Positions 37,876-48,496 of a stretch of DNA of 64,000 nt are shown one piece after another; the stretch's first letter is position 1, and every line of letters begins with the position of its first letter. Below the pieces are notes generated by a model. The model was not told the DNA's origin and did not search any database. It was given only the letters and a program-made list of their open reading frames with translations. Both the position numbers and the translations under genes were made by a program. The DNA lies in NCBI GenBank assembly GCA_900466575.1, contig UBMP01000014.1:62001-126000 (forward strand), given 5' to 3'. The stretch comes from Hyphomicrobiales bacterium (GTDB lineage Bacteria; Pseudomonadota; Alphaproteobacteria; Rhizobiales; Rhizobiaceae).

Positions 37876-37969
37876 GTCAGCTCCTCAAGGGACAATCGAT
37901 CGTGCCGCGATCTAACATTTCCAAGGGGGGCTTACAACCCTGCGGCCGAATGCCTCGCGACCTGGGTGC

Positions 37970-38479
37970 TCAGTCGATCCGGCGGTTCCAGGGCGAGTTC
38001 GGGTTCTGCTCGCGGTGATAGTCGTCCTCATCCAGATCGATCACATTACCCGCCTCGTCCTGGCGGCCGGGTTGGTCAAAAGGCGAACCCGAAGCGCTGC
38101 CGGTATTCCGAAAGACGCCGGAAACGACGATCCTGTCCTTGATCAGAAGCCACGCCGCATCACGGACGGCGGGGATAAAAAGCAGCAGGCCCAGAATATC
38201 GGTGACGAAGCCGGGGGTGAGCAGGAAGAGCCCGGCAAGGACGATCATCGCGCCGTGGATCATTTCGCGGGCCGGCAGCCGCCCGGCATCCATCTCCCGC
38301 GACAGCTTGCGCAGCACGCCGATCCCCTGGATGCGCAGAAGTATTCCCCCGATTGCGGACGACAGGAAAATCAGGCCGATGACAGGCAACACGCCGATAT
38401 AGCGGCCGACGATAATGAAGACCGCGATTTCGAGAAGCGGCAGCGCAACCAAAGCCAGAGGGAGGATCGAAAATCGCAT
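37970..38479 (-). CDS. fxsA: FxsA-family membrane protein
   Basis: Integral membrane protein of 169 aa. Three hydrophobic segments (about 6-30, 35-52, 80-108) and the family stretch RIQGIGVLRKLSREMDAGRLPAREM, split by a GILLRIQG turn, then AGLFLLTPGFVTDILGLLLFIP. The C-terminus is hydrophilic and acidic. E. coli FxsA interferes with phage T7 exclusion by F plasmid; its native function is not known. Divergent from timA (114-bp gap). Confidence 0.88.
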   Translation of the reverse strand: MRFSILPLALVALPLLEIAVFIIVGRYIGVLPVIGLIFLSSAIGGILLRIQGIGVLRKLSREMDAGRLPAREMIHGAMIVLAGLFLLTPGFVTDILGLLLFIPAVRDAAWLLIKDRIVVSGVFRNTGSASGSPFDQPGRQDEAGNVIDLDEDDYHREQNPNSPWNRRID

Positions 38480-38593
38480 GTCGGGCGCCTTTATTGCCGC
38501 TGGAACTGTCGAAGCGACATCTAGCGTTTGAATAGCTGTGGTTTGAAGACTATATGATTTCCAGGCATAAATGAGAAACTGGTTTATAGGCCA

Positions 38594-39292
38594 ATGGGTT
38601 CAAACGATATCGTCACGATTTTTTTCCTCGTTGCGGCAGTTGTCATCTTCATTCAACTGCGCAACGTGCTGGGGAGAAGAACCGGCAACGAGAAACCGCC
38701 ACAGGATCCGTATGCACGTCGCGAAACCGCGGAGGTTCGTCCGGTGGCCGACAAGGCTGCACCCGTGCAGCCCGGCCGCGACGCAGTCGAGCAAGCCAAT
38801 CCTTATGCATCGGCCGATGCCTTCACAGCGGCGGGCAGCGAGCTGAATTCCGGCATTCGTGCCGTCATCGACGCCGACCCGGGCTTCAATCCGAACGAGT
38901 TCATGAAGGGCGCCCGCGCGGCCTACGAGATGATTGTCATGGCCTTTGCCCAGGGCGACCGTAATTCCTTGAAGAACCTTCTGTCGCGTGAAGTCTACGA
39001 GGGCTTCGAGGCTGCCATCAAGGATCGCGAAATGAAGGGCGAGCGGATGAACTCGACCTTTGTCGGCATCAATAAGGCTGACATGTTGAACGCGGCGGTC
39101 AAGGGCTCCGAAGCCTTCGTGACGGTCCGCATCGTCAGCCAGTTGATCTCGGCGACCTACGACAAGCAGGGCACGCTGATCGATGGTCATCCGGAAGAGG
39201 TGGCCGAGGTCAAGGACATCTGGACCTTCGCTCGCGACACCCGCTCGCGCGACCCGAACTGGAAACTCGTCGGCACCGAATCGGAGCAGTGA
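38594..39292 (+). CDS. timA: Tim44/TimA-family inner-membrane protein
   Basis: Protein of 232 aa with one N-terminal membrane helix (about 5-22), a polar linker and a C-terminal Tim44-like domain (about 85-230) with NEFMKGARAAYEMIVMAFA, GDRNSLKNLLS and VKDIWTFARD. It resembles the alphaproteobacterial TimA relatives of the mitochondrial import-motor adaptor Tim44. The domain faces the cytoplasm if the helix is N-out. Its role in bacteria is unresolved. Its stop overlaps the mltA-like start (TGATG). Confidence 0.88.
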   Translation: MGSNDIVTIFFLVAAVVIFIQLRNVLGRRTGNEKPPQDPYARRETAEVRPVADKAAPVQPGRDAVEQANPYASADAFTAAGSELNSGIRAVIDADPGFNPNEFMKGARAAYEMIVMAFAQGDRNSLKNLLSREVYEGFEAAIKDREMKGERMNSTFVGINKADMLNAAVKGSEAFVTVRIVSQLISATYDKQGTLIDGHPEEVAEVKDIWTFARDTRSRDPNWKLVGTESEQ

Positions 39293-40401
39293 TGACGTCC
39301 GGGTTCTCGCTGGAAAGACGCGGCTTCGACGATCTGGCCGGGTGGGGCGAGGACGACCCTCGGGAACTCATTTCGGCGCTCAGGCGATGCCGCGCGCATA
39401 TTCTCGGCAAGAAACCCTACCGAACTGGTGCCCTCGGCATAACATCCGAAGAACTCCTGCCGGCGATGGATGCGGCCGAAGAATTGGGCAGCGCCACCTC
39501 GGTTGACGAGGCCCGCTCCTTGTTCGAAGAGCATTTCGTCCCATTCTTCATCCGTCGCGATGATGGTGGTCAGGGCTTCGTGACGGCGTTTTACGAGCCT
39601 GATGTCGAGGTGTCGGACACGCCGGATTCGATCTGGCGCTATCCGTTTTACCGCCGCCCCGACGATCTGATCGATCTCGACGACACGAACCGGCCGGCAA
39701 GGATGGACGGTTCCTACATGTTCGCGCGCCTGCGCGACGGGCAGATTTCCGAATATCCGGACCGAAAGGCGATCGATCTCGGCTATCTCGACGGGCGGGG
39801 GCTGGAAATCGCCTGGGCACGGTCCAAGGCTGACGTCTTCTTCACCCATGTCCAGGGCGCGGGTCGGCTTACCTTCCGCGACGGCTTGGTCAAGCGCATC
39901 ACCTATGCCGCCAAGGCTGGCCATCCGTTCACCGGCATCGGCCGGCATCTGGTCGATACCGGCGAAATCGATCCGGCCGAGATTTCCATGGGCGCGATTC
40001 GCAACTGGCTGGCGCGCAATCCAGACCGGGCCGACGAGACCTATTGGCGCAACCGGTCCTACATCTTCTTCCGCGAGGAGGACATCGGCGATCCGACGCT
40101 TGGGCCTGTCGCGGCCGCGAAGGTTCAGATGACGCCCGGCCGCTCGCTCGCGGTTGACCGCAGCATCCACACCTTCGGCTGTCCCTTTTACATCGAAAGC
40201 GAAAGCCTGACCCGACTCGATCAGGACAAGTCTTTCCGCAGGCTGATGCTGGCGCTCGATACCGGCTCGGCGATCCTGGGGCCCGCGCGGGGCGATATCT
40301 TCACAGGCTCCGGTCCGGAGGCCGGAGATCTCGCAGGTTCCGTTCGCAACGAGGCGAACTTTTTCATCCTCGTGCCCAAGGCCGCTGCGGAGCGTTACTG
40401 A
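39292..40401 (+). CDS. MltA-domain protein (lytic-transglycosylase-like) without export signal
   Basis: Protein of 369 aa carrying the MltA barrel (about 85-250) and 3D-like domain (about 260-365): VTAFYEPDVEVS, FFTHVQGAGRL, GAIRNWLARNP, and LDTGSAILGPARGD with the catalytic Asp. MltA cleaves the MurNAc-GlcNAc bond in peptidoglycan. No signal peptide or lipobox is present and the start is pinned by overlap with timA, so export is not obvious. ATG 39292 is used; GTG 39289 is one codon earlier. Followed two bases later by the Smr gene, suggesting cotranscription. Confidence 0.85.
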   Translation: MTSGFSLERRGFDDLAGWGEDDPRELISALRRCRAHILGKKPYRTGALGITSEELLPAMDAAEELGSATSVDEARSLFEEHFVPFFIRRDDGGQGFVTAFYEPDVEVSDTPDSIWRYPFYRRPDDLIDLDDTNRPARMDGSYMFARLRDGQISEYPDRKAIDLGYLDGRGLEIAWARSKADVFFTHVQGAGRLTFRDGLVKRITYAAKAGHPFTGIGRHLVDTGEIDPAEISMGAIRNWLARNPDRADETYWRNRSYIFFREEDIGDPTLGPVAAAKVQMTPGRSLAVDRSIHTFGCPFYIESESLTRLDQDKSFRRLMLALDTGSAILGPARGDIFTGSGPEAGDLAGSVRNEANFFILVPKAAAERY

Positions 40402-40402
40402 G

Positions 40403-40957
40403 ATGGCCACGAAGAAGACCATGTCGTCGGAAGACCGCATTCTCTGGGGCAAGGTCGCACGCTCGGTTCGGGCGCTGCCCGGTCGCATGGACTTCCTCGA
40501 AGAGTTCGAACCGGAGATGCCGGACGAGGCAGTGCCTGCCGGTGGTGTTCCGATCTTCACCTCCGCCGACGCGACCTCGACCGCGACGCCGGCAAGCAAG
40601 AAACCTGATCACCGCCATCATCCGATCGAACGGCCGGTGCAGAAGAAAATCGCCAAAGGGCGCTTGCAGCTGGAGGCCCGCATTGACCTTCATGGTCTGG
40701 TGCAGAGCGAAGCGCACGCGATGCTGCTCGGCTTTCTTGTCCATGCGCATGAGCGCGGTTTACGACACGTCCTCGTCATTACAGGCAAGGGCTCTTCGAT
40801 GGGCAGCAAAGGCGCCTTGAAGCGCGCCGTCCCGCTCTGGTTTTCGAAGCCCGAATTCCGCTTTCTGATTTCCGGCTATGAGACGGCAAGCCGCGGCCAT
40901 GGCGGGGAGGGCGCGATCTATGTTCGGCTCGCGCGCAAGCCCGGAGACAAGTCATGA
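40403..40957 (+). CDS. Smr (small MutS-related) domain protein
   Basis: Protein of 184 aa with a C-terminal Smr domain (about 95-180): LEARIDLHGLVQSEA, HVLVITGKGSSMGSKGALK and HGGEGAIYVRL. LDLHG-type motifs and the GKG loop place it with Smr nucleases that nick DNA or act on ribosome-stalled mRNA, but the N-terminal 90 residues are low-complexity and unconserved. Its last four bases overlap the XRE gene. Endonuclease activity is inferred from the family. Confidence 0.85.
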   Translation: MATKKTMSSEDRILWGKVARSVRALPGRMDFLEEFEPEMPDEAVPAGGVPIFTSADATSTATPASKKPDHRHHPIERPVQKKIAKGRLQLEARIDLHGLVQSEAHAMLLGFLVHAHERGLRHVLVITGKGSSMGSKGALKRAVPLWFSKPEFRFLISGYETASRGHGGEGAIYVRLARKPGDKS

Positions 40958-41322
40958 CACCATTCGGGGAGGCGATGCGGGAGCTTCGGCGCAAGAAGGG
41001 CGTCACGCAAAAGGAAATGGCGACCGCACTGGGGGTTTCGCAGGCCTATCTCTCGGCGCTGGAACACGGCAACCGCAGCGCCCCGAGCTTCGATTTTATC
41101 CAGCGCGTTGCGGGCTATTTCAACATTATCTGGGACGATCTCGAAGATCTGATGCGGATCGCCGGCCTCTCCCATCCGCGTGTCGTCATCGACACAGCCG
41201 GTCTCGATGCGGCCTATACGGCGCTTGCCAACCGGCTGGCGCACGAGATCAGAAACCTCGATCCTGAAACCGTCTCCGCGATCGATGCCGTGCTGACCCA
41301 GGCGGCCCGTCAACGGGCCTGA
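40954..41322 (+). CDS. XRE-family helix-turn-helix regulator
   Basis: DNA-binding protein of 122 aa. The HTH spans about 7-62: FGEAMRELRRKKGVTQKEMA, TALGVSQAYLSALEHGN and SFDFIQRVAGYF. The remaining 50 residues have no known domain (DTAGLDAAYTALANRLAHEI). Start overlaps the preceding Smr gene (ATGA), so it is the last gene of the timA-mltA-smr-xre run. Targets are unknown; it is unlikely to be a phage repressor given the core-genome setting. Confidence 0.88.
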   Translation: MTPFGEAMRELRRKKGVTQKEMATALGVSQAYLSALEHGNRSAPSFDFIQRVAGYFNIIWDDLEDLMRIAGLSHPRVVIDTAGLDAAYTALANRLAHEIRNLDPETVSAIDAVLTQAARQRA

Positions 41323-41369
41323 AAAAGCCCTGAAAACCGCCGCTTTCCGGGGAAAAGCGGTCCCGCAGG

Positions 41370-41397
41370 TTTGGCTTCAACGCCAAAGTGCCTATAG
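41370..41397 (+). promoter_or_regulatory. Candidate gyrB promoter with inverted repeat
   Basis: TTTGGC (41370-41375) and GCCAAA (41382-41387) are a 6-bp inverted repeat 6 bases apart. The CTATAG at 41392-41397 is a rhizobial -10 match, 15-16 bases from TTGGCT/TTTGGC acting as a weak -35. About 130 bp before the gyrB start. Confidence 0.45.
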
Positions 41398-41420
41398 TCG
41401 AAACGATAAATTCATGGTGA

Positions 41421-41459
41421 TTCGGGCAAGACGCGGCAGATCGTGCGTCCTGCCCCGAA
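41421..41459 (+). repeat. Long stem-loop in the gyrB leader
   Basis: TTCGGGCAAGACGC (41421-41434) pairs with GCGTCCTGCCCCGAA (41445-41459) with one bulge and one A-C mismatch (G-U on the other strand). No T-run follows. It lies downstream of the proposed gyrB promoter and 70 bp before the start. Confidence 0.6.
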
Positions 41460-41529
41460 ACCGGCGGAATGGGTGCCTATTCAAGGCTGGCCCGCCGCAT
41501 CGGTCGCCGGTTCATCTGGGAAAGTTTAA

Positions 41530-43968
<2,439 letters not shown>

Positions 43969-44001
43969 GCCGGTCCGGAATCCGGGTTAGAACCCGGCAA
44001 A

Positions 44002-44045
44002 GAAAAAGCCCGCCTTGAAGATTCGAAGGCGGGCTTTCTTGTTTT
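44002..44045. terminator. Bidirectional terminator between gyrB and the nitroreductase
   Basis: A 12-bp stem AAAGCCCGCCTT (44005-44016) with AAGGCGGGCTTT (44026-44037) and a 9-nt loop. A-rich before and T-rich after, serving both convergent genes. Confidence 0.9.
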
Positions 44046-44053
44046 GGAACTAA

Positions 44054-44635
44054 TCAGGCGACGAAGGTGCCGTTGCCGGCAATCGCGGAGAGCGGCTTGC
44101 GCGCGCTCGGAGCCTCGCGCTCCTGCAGGCGCTCGGGCAGAGCTTCCTTTTCGCCGCGCGTGCCGATGGCAACGCCGACCTCGAGGCGGAAGGACGAAGG
44201 AACGTTGAAGAGCTCCATCGCCTTGTCATGCAACACGCCCCCCATGGCATGGGCGTGATAGCCCAGCATGTGGGCCTGAAGCGCCAGCGACATCCAGGCA
44301 GCACCTGCATCGAATGCATGACTGTAGAAGGGTTTTTCCTCGCCTGCATCCGAGGTCACGGTCTTCTGGGAGAAGATCAGGACCAGTGCCGAGGCATTCT
44401 TCGCCCACATCGCATTGAACTCGATGAGCGCAGAGGCGAGCTTTTCAAACTCCGGCGTATCCCGATGCGCGTAGACGAAGCGCCAGGGCTGGGCGTTCAT
44501 GGCGGATGGGGCAAAGCGTGCAGCTTCAAGGATCGTCATCAGATCCTTGTCGGAAATGGCTTGCGGTACGAAGGAGCGGGGAGACCAGCGGGCGGTAAAG
44601 AGAGGATCGACGGGGAATTCTGTCTGACGCGACAT
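44054..44635 (-). CDS. Nitroreductase-family FMN oxidoreductase
   Basis: Cytoplasmic flavoprotein of 193 aa. RWSPRSFVPQAISDKDL opens with the Arg-Ser-Arg FMN-binding motif; EAARFAPSAMNAQPWRFVYA continues it; GAAWMSLALQAHMLGYHAHAMGG closes the flavin pocket. The family reduces nitro groups, quinones or aldehydes with NAD(P)H; the substrate is not predictable. Divergent from phaZ, sharing a 359-bp gap. Confidence 0.88.
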   Translation of the reverse strand: MSRQTEFPVDPLFTARWSPRSFVPQAISDKDLMTILEAARFAPSAMNAQPWRFVYAHRDTPEFEKLASALIEFNAMWAKNASALVLIFSQKTVTSDAGEEKPFYSHAFDAGAAWMSLALQAHMLGYHAHAMGGVLHDKAMELFNVPSSFRLEVGVAIGTRGEKEALPERLQEREAPSARKPLSAIAGNGTFVA

Positions 44636-44994
44636 ATCGATTTGCCTTGTCCTGGGTTGTGTCTACGGGTGAACGATATCTCAAAGAATGCCTCGGAAAA
44701 CCGGCGGGAGGTGCCGCTACGAGGCAGGCGGACCTTAGAGCCAATCGCCCGAAGTGGGAAGAGTGTTGCGGCGCAACAGATGACGATGATTCGTAATCCG
44801 CTCAAGAAAAGCAATGCCGCCAGCCGCCGCAAACTTCGTAAGCGCGGAACTGAATTCATTGAAAACAGGCGCCAATCCATCACTAGTTCTAGACTATTAT
44901 CTTGATTGTTCCGAAAGGGAAAAGTGCTAGGCTCGAACAATAGTCCGGTGCAGGGCGTTACGTCATCTGTAATCCGGCGAGAAAGGCACTGCTG
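44636..44994. other. Divergent intergenic region nitroreductase-phaZ (359 bp)
   Basis: No coding gene is supported. It contains the PhaR/PhbF-like palindrome at 44764-44778, and a GAGAAAGG stretch a few bases before the phaZ ATG that serves as its ribosome-binding site. Confidence 0.6.
44764..44778. promoter_or_regulatory. PhaR/PhbF-type operator candidate upstream of phaZ
   Basis: TGTTGCGGCGCAACA is a perfect palindrome (7-bp arms around G) and satisfies the pattern TG-N-TGC-N3-GCAA reported for the PHB regulator PhbF of Herbaspirillum. It lies 217 bp before phaZ. Confidence 0.6.
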
Positions 44995-46287
44995 ATGTTC
45001 TATCAGATGTATGAATTCAACCACGCGGTCATGGCCCCGTGGCGCGCCGCAGCAGACGTAATGCGTGTCGCATACCGCAATCCGTTCAATCCGCTGTCCA
45101 TGACTGCTTACGGGCGCGCCATGGCTGCCGGCTTCGAAGTCTTTGAACGCGCAACGCGCCGCTACGGCAAACCGGAATTCGGCTTGCCACTGACGGTCAT
45201 CAACGGCGAGGAAGTCTCCGTCCACGAGACGATCGTCTGGTCGAAGCCCTTCTGCAATCTCCTGCATTTCGAGCGCGTTCTGCCGCAGGGGGTTGAACGT
45301 GGTCCGAAGCTGCTCATGGTCGCCCCGATGTCGGGTCATTACGCGACGCTCCTGCGGGGCACGGTGGAAACCATGCTGCCGCATGCCGATGTCTACATTA
45401 CAGATTGGGTCGATGCCCGCATGGTGCCGGTCCAGGACGGCACGTTCGATCTTGATGATTACATCGATTATGTCATCGAGATGATCCGCTTCTTGGGCCC
45501 CGACACGCATCTGATGGCCGTTTGCCAGCCGTCCGTTCCGGTTCTGGCTGCCGCTGCCGTGATGGCCATGGATGACGATCCGAATGGCCCCGCGTCGATG
45601 ACGCTCATGGGGGGACCCATCGATACGCGGAGCAATCCGACGGCAGTCAATCGTCTGGCCGAAACCAAGCCGATCGAATGGTTCGCCGAAAATGTCGTCA
45701 TGCAGGTGCCTTGGCCGCAGCCGGGCGCGATGCGTCTCGTCTATCCTGGCTTCCTGCAATTGACCGGCTTCATGTCGATGAACCTCGATCGCCACATGAC
45801 GGCGCAGAAGGATTTCTTCTTCCATCTGGTCAAGAACGACGGCGAGCCGGCCGAGAAACATCGCGAATTCTATGACGAATATCTCGCCGTCATGGACCTG
45901 ACCGCCGAATTCTATCTCCAGACGGTCGACACCGTCTTCATCCGCCACGCCCTGCCGAAGGGCGAGATGACCCATCGTGGCCGTCTGATCGACCTGAAGG
46001 CGATCACCAAGACGGCTTTGATGACGGTCGAGGGCGAGAACGACGACATTTCCGGCGTCGGTCAGACGGCGGCGGCGCAGACCCTGTGCGCGTCTATCCC
46101 CGACGGCATGCGGATGCACTATCTGCAGCCGGATGTGGGACACTACGGTGTTTTCAACGGCTCCCGCTTCCGCCGCGAGATCGCACCCCGTATCCTGAAC
46201 TTCATGAAGGCAAATGCGCTCGAAAACCGCGCTTCAACGTCCGAGACGCCGCGCGTGGTCAAGGGTCGTTTCACCCGCAAGTCATGA
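44995..46287 (+). CDS. phaZ: Intracellular polyhydroxybutyrate depolymerase
   Basis: Protein of 430 aa of the PHB_depo_C family that mobilises stored PHB granules to 3-hydroxybutyrate. MFYQMYEFNHAVMAPWR is the conserved start; the alpha/beta hydrolase nucleophile elbow reads AVCQPSVPVL with Cys177 in place of the usual serine, as in other intracellular PhaZ enzymes; the C-terminal DVGHYGVFNGSRFR supplies the catalytic His. Monocistronic, ending in an 11-bp terminator. A PhaR-like site sits upstream. Confidence 0.93.
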   Translation: MFYQMYEFNHAVMAPWRAAADVMRVAYRNPFNPLSMTAYGRAMAAGFEVFERATRRYGKPEFGLPLTVINGEEVSVHETIVWSKPFCNLLHFERVLPQGVERGPKLLMVAPMSGHYATLLRGTVETMLPHADVYITDWVDARMVPVQDGTFDLDDYIDYVIEMIRFLGPDTHLMAVCQPSVPVLAAAAVMAMDDDPNGPASMTLMGGPIDTRSNPTAVNRLAETKPIEWFAENVVMQVPWPQPGAMRLVYPGFLQLTGFMSMNLDRHMTAQKDFFFHLVKNDGEPAEKHREFYDEYLAVMDLTAEFYLQTVDTVFIRHALPKGEMTHRGRLIDLKAITKTALMTVEGENDDISGVGQTAAAQTLCASIPDGMRMHYLQPDVGHYGVFNGSRFRREIAPRILNFMKANALENRASTSETPRVVKGRFTRKS

Positions 46288-46344
46288 ACTTGCGGCCGGA
46301 TTAGACCGAAATCTTGCAGCGTTTCGCAGCGCTTATCCGGTTTC

Positions 46345-46380
46345 GACCCGGATCGTCTTGAAAGCGATCCGGGTCTTTCC
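46345..46380 (+). terminator. Rho-independent terminator of phaZ
   Basis: A perfect 11-bp stem GACCCGGATCG (46345-46355) with CGATCCGGGTC (46365-46375) and a short T-run. Confidence 0.85.
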
Positions 46381-46439
46381 CACTTCGTATTCAGCGAGAT
46401 CGCATGGGGCGGTCTCCTTGAAAAAACGAGGTTTCTTCA

Positions 46440-46874
46440 ATGAACCAGTCTGCCTGGATCCGTCCGGAATGGAATCCGGCGACCATCGCGCTCATGGTAT
46501 TGGGTTTCGTGATCTTCTGGCCGTTGGGCCTTGCGATGCTCGCCTATATCCTGTTCGGCGACCGTTTGCATGAGTTCAAGCGCGAGGCGAACGCCACCGT
46601 TGATCGCGGCTTCGAGACCGTGCGCCGCTACACCGGCGGCAAGGGCTTCAGCCAGTATGCCGGCGGAACCGGCAACGCCGCCTTCGACGACTGGCGCCGT
46701 CAGGAGCTGGAGCGCATCGAGAACGAGCGCCGCAAGTTCGACGAGGCGCGCCGCGAGTTCGATGAGTATGTGAGTGAGCTACGCCGTGCGAAGGATCAGG
46801 AGGAGTTCTCCAAATTCATGCGCGAGCGCAATGCCCGCAACGGCAACGATGCGAACGGAACGACGGGTAATTGA
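46440..46874 (+). CDS. DUF2852 membrane protein
   Basis: Protein of 144 aa. One membrane helix near the N-terminus (about 15-40, VLGFVIFWPLGLAMLAYILFG), then a long charged coiled coil (about 78-130, DDWRRQELERIENERRK followed by FDEARREFDEYVSELRRAK). The combination is the DUF2852 family of alphaproteobacteria, function unknown. The architecture suggests an inner-membrane anchor with a cytoplasmic coiled coil. Its own terminator follows. Confidence 0.85.
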   Translation: MNQSAWIRPEWNPATIALMVLGFVIFWPLGLAMLAYILFGDRLHEFKREANATVDRGFETVRRYTGGKGFSQYAGGTGNAAFDDWRRQELERIENERRKFDEARREFDEYVSELRRAKDQEEFSKFMRERNARNGNDANGTTGN

Positions 46875-46893
46875 TCCGTTTGATGGATCGAAG

Positions 46894-46926
46894 CGACCGG
46901 CCTTCTCTCGAAGGCCGGTTTTTTCG
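46894..46926 (+). terminator. Rho-independent terminator after the DUF2852 gene
   Basis: Stem ACCGGCCTT (46896-46904) with AAGGCCGGT (46911-46919), then six T (46919-46924). Confidence 0.9.
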
Positions 46927-46982
46927 TGCCGGAAGACGCACCGAATCGGCTAAAGATGCCGAGACTAAAAACAAAGACCGAG

Positions 46983-47723
46983 ATGTTTTTCAGACGATCC
47001 AAACCCATAGAGCCGCAGCAAAGGACGGTCAGTGTTGCCGGCCGCGCCATCCCGTTGACGATTCGCAGCGACCGGCGCGCGACACGGCTGACCCTTCGCA
47101 TTGAGCCGGGTGGGCGGGCACTGAAGATGACGGTGCCGCTGGGCGTGCCGATCCGCGATGTTGAGGATTTCCTGGAGCGTCATCACGGCTGGCTCACCAC
47201 GCGGCTCTCGAACTTGCCGAGCGAGAGCGGCCTGCGCGAAGGCAGCCAACTCATGTTGCGGGGCGTCAGCCACCGGATCGTCTCGACCGGCAAGCTTCGG
47301 GGCCTGACCGAGAAATCGCAGATCGACGGAGAACCGGTGCTGCTCGTCAGCGGCGAGCCGCAGCATCTCGGCCGCCGGCTTTCGGACTTTCTCAAGAAGG
47401 AAGCCCGGCGCGATCTGGAAGAACTGGCTCGCTATCATGCTCGCATCAGCGGCAAGCGTATTTCCTCGATCAGCATGAAGGACACGAAAAGCCGTTGGGG
47501 ATCCTGTACCCATGACGGACACTTAAGCTTCTCCTGGCGCATCGTTATGGCCCCACCGCATGTCATCGACTATCTCGCCGCCCATGAAGTCGCGCACCTG
47601 ACCGAGATGAATCATGGTCCTCGTTTCTGGGCGCTTTGTGAGAAACTCTGCCCCGGAACGAAGGAAGCCAAGGCTTGGCTCAAGCGCTACGGTTCGGGTC
47701 TTCACGCCATCAACTTCGGCTGA
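46983..47723 (+). CDS. M48-type metallopeptidase (DUF45/YgjP-like)
   Basis: Protein of about 246 aa. The C-terminal half has KSRWGSC and the zinc motif HEVAHLTEMNHGPRFW, where HExxH plus a second His bind the metal, as in SprT/YgjP-like peptidases. The N-terminal half (SDRRATRLTLRIEPGGRALKM split by a turn) is a beta domain. ATG 46983 is preferred because the preceding transcript end would cut off earlier starts (GTG 46926, ATG 46956). Substrate unknown; probably cytoplasmic. Confidence 0.85.
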   Translation: MFFRRSKPIEPQQRTVSVAGRAIPLTIRSDRRATRLTLRIEPGGRALKMTVPLGVPIRDVEDFLERHHGWLTTRLSNLPSESGLREGSQLMLRGVSHRIVSTGKLRGLTEKSQIDGEPVLLVSGEPQHLGRRLSDFLKKEARRDLEELARYHARISGKRISSISMKDTKSRWGSCTHDGHLSFSWRIVMAPPHVIDYLAAHEVAHLTEMNHGPRFWALCEKLCPGTKEAKAWLKRYGSGLHAINFG

Positions 47724-47821
47724 AAAGCCCGGCGAGGGCTGACATCCAATGCCGCAATGCGATCGTTCCATAACGCAATTTGGCTCGACTCTTTTGCCGT
47801 TTCATGCGAGTGCCAACAGCC

Positions 47822-48496
47822 ATGACATTCTCGATCAAGATCTGTGGTCTCAAGACGCCCGAGGCGGTGGAACTCGCTGTCCGCCGCGGCGCGACCCATA
47901 TCGGCTTCATCTTCTTTGCCAAGAGCCCGCGCTATATCGAACCGATGGATGCGGCGCGTCTGGCGGAAGTCGCGCGCGGCAAGGCGAAGATTGTATCGGT
48001 GACAGTCGATGCCGATACTGATTTCCTGGATGAGATCGTCGATCAGCTGAAGCCGGATATCCTGCAGCTTCACGGGCATGAGAGCGTCGATGAACTGCTG
48101 CGGCTGAAGGCATTTTACGCCAAGCCGTTGATGAAGGCCTTTTCCGTCCGCGAGGCCGATGATCTGGCGCGCGTCGATCCCTATATTGGAGTTGCCGATC
48201 GTTTCCTCTTCGATGCCAAGGCCCCGAAAGGCTCGGAACTGCCCGGTGGCAACGGGGTTTCGTTCGACTGGTCGCTGCTTGATGTGCTTGACGCCGATGT
48301 CGATTACATGCTTTCGGGTGGGCTCAACAAGGACAATGTGACGCAAGCGGTGATCCGAACACGCTGCAGCGGCATAGATGTTTCGTCCGGAGTCGAAAGC
48401 GCACCTGGCGTCAAAGACCTGACGAAGATGAATGAATTTTTCGATGCGGCCGAGCGCGCTATCGCGCTGCGACAAGGCCAGGGGAGCCTGATGTGA
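47822..48496 (+). CDS. trpF: Phosphoribosylanthranilate isomerase
   Basis: TIM-barrel enzyme of 224 aa catalysing the third tryptophan-synthesis step. Catalytic KICGLKTPE near the N-terminus (Cys and Asp/Glu region), [14 protein letters not shown], the LQLHGHES phosphate-binding part, and [10 protein letters not shown] with the C-terminal phosphate loop [13 protein letters not shown]. Start at ATG 47822; upstream in-frame methionines are not conserved. Its last bases overlap trpB (GTGA). Confidence 0.96.
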   Translation: MTFSIKICGLKTPEAVELAVRRGATHIGFIFFAKSPRYIEPMDAARLAEVARGKAKIVSVTVDADTDFLDEIVDQLKPDILQLHGHESVDELLRLKAFYAKPLMKAFSVREADDLARVDPYIGVADRFLFDAKAPKGSELPGGNGVSFDWSLLDVLDADVDYMLSGGLNKDNVTQAVIRTRCSGIDVSSGVESAPGVKDLTKMNEFFDAAERAIALRQGQGSLM

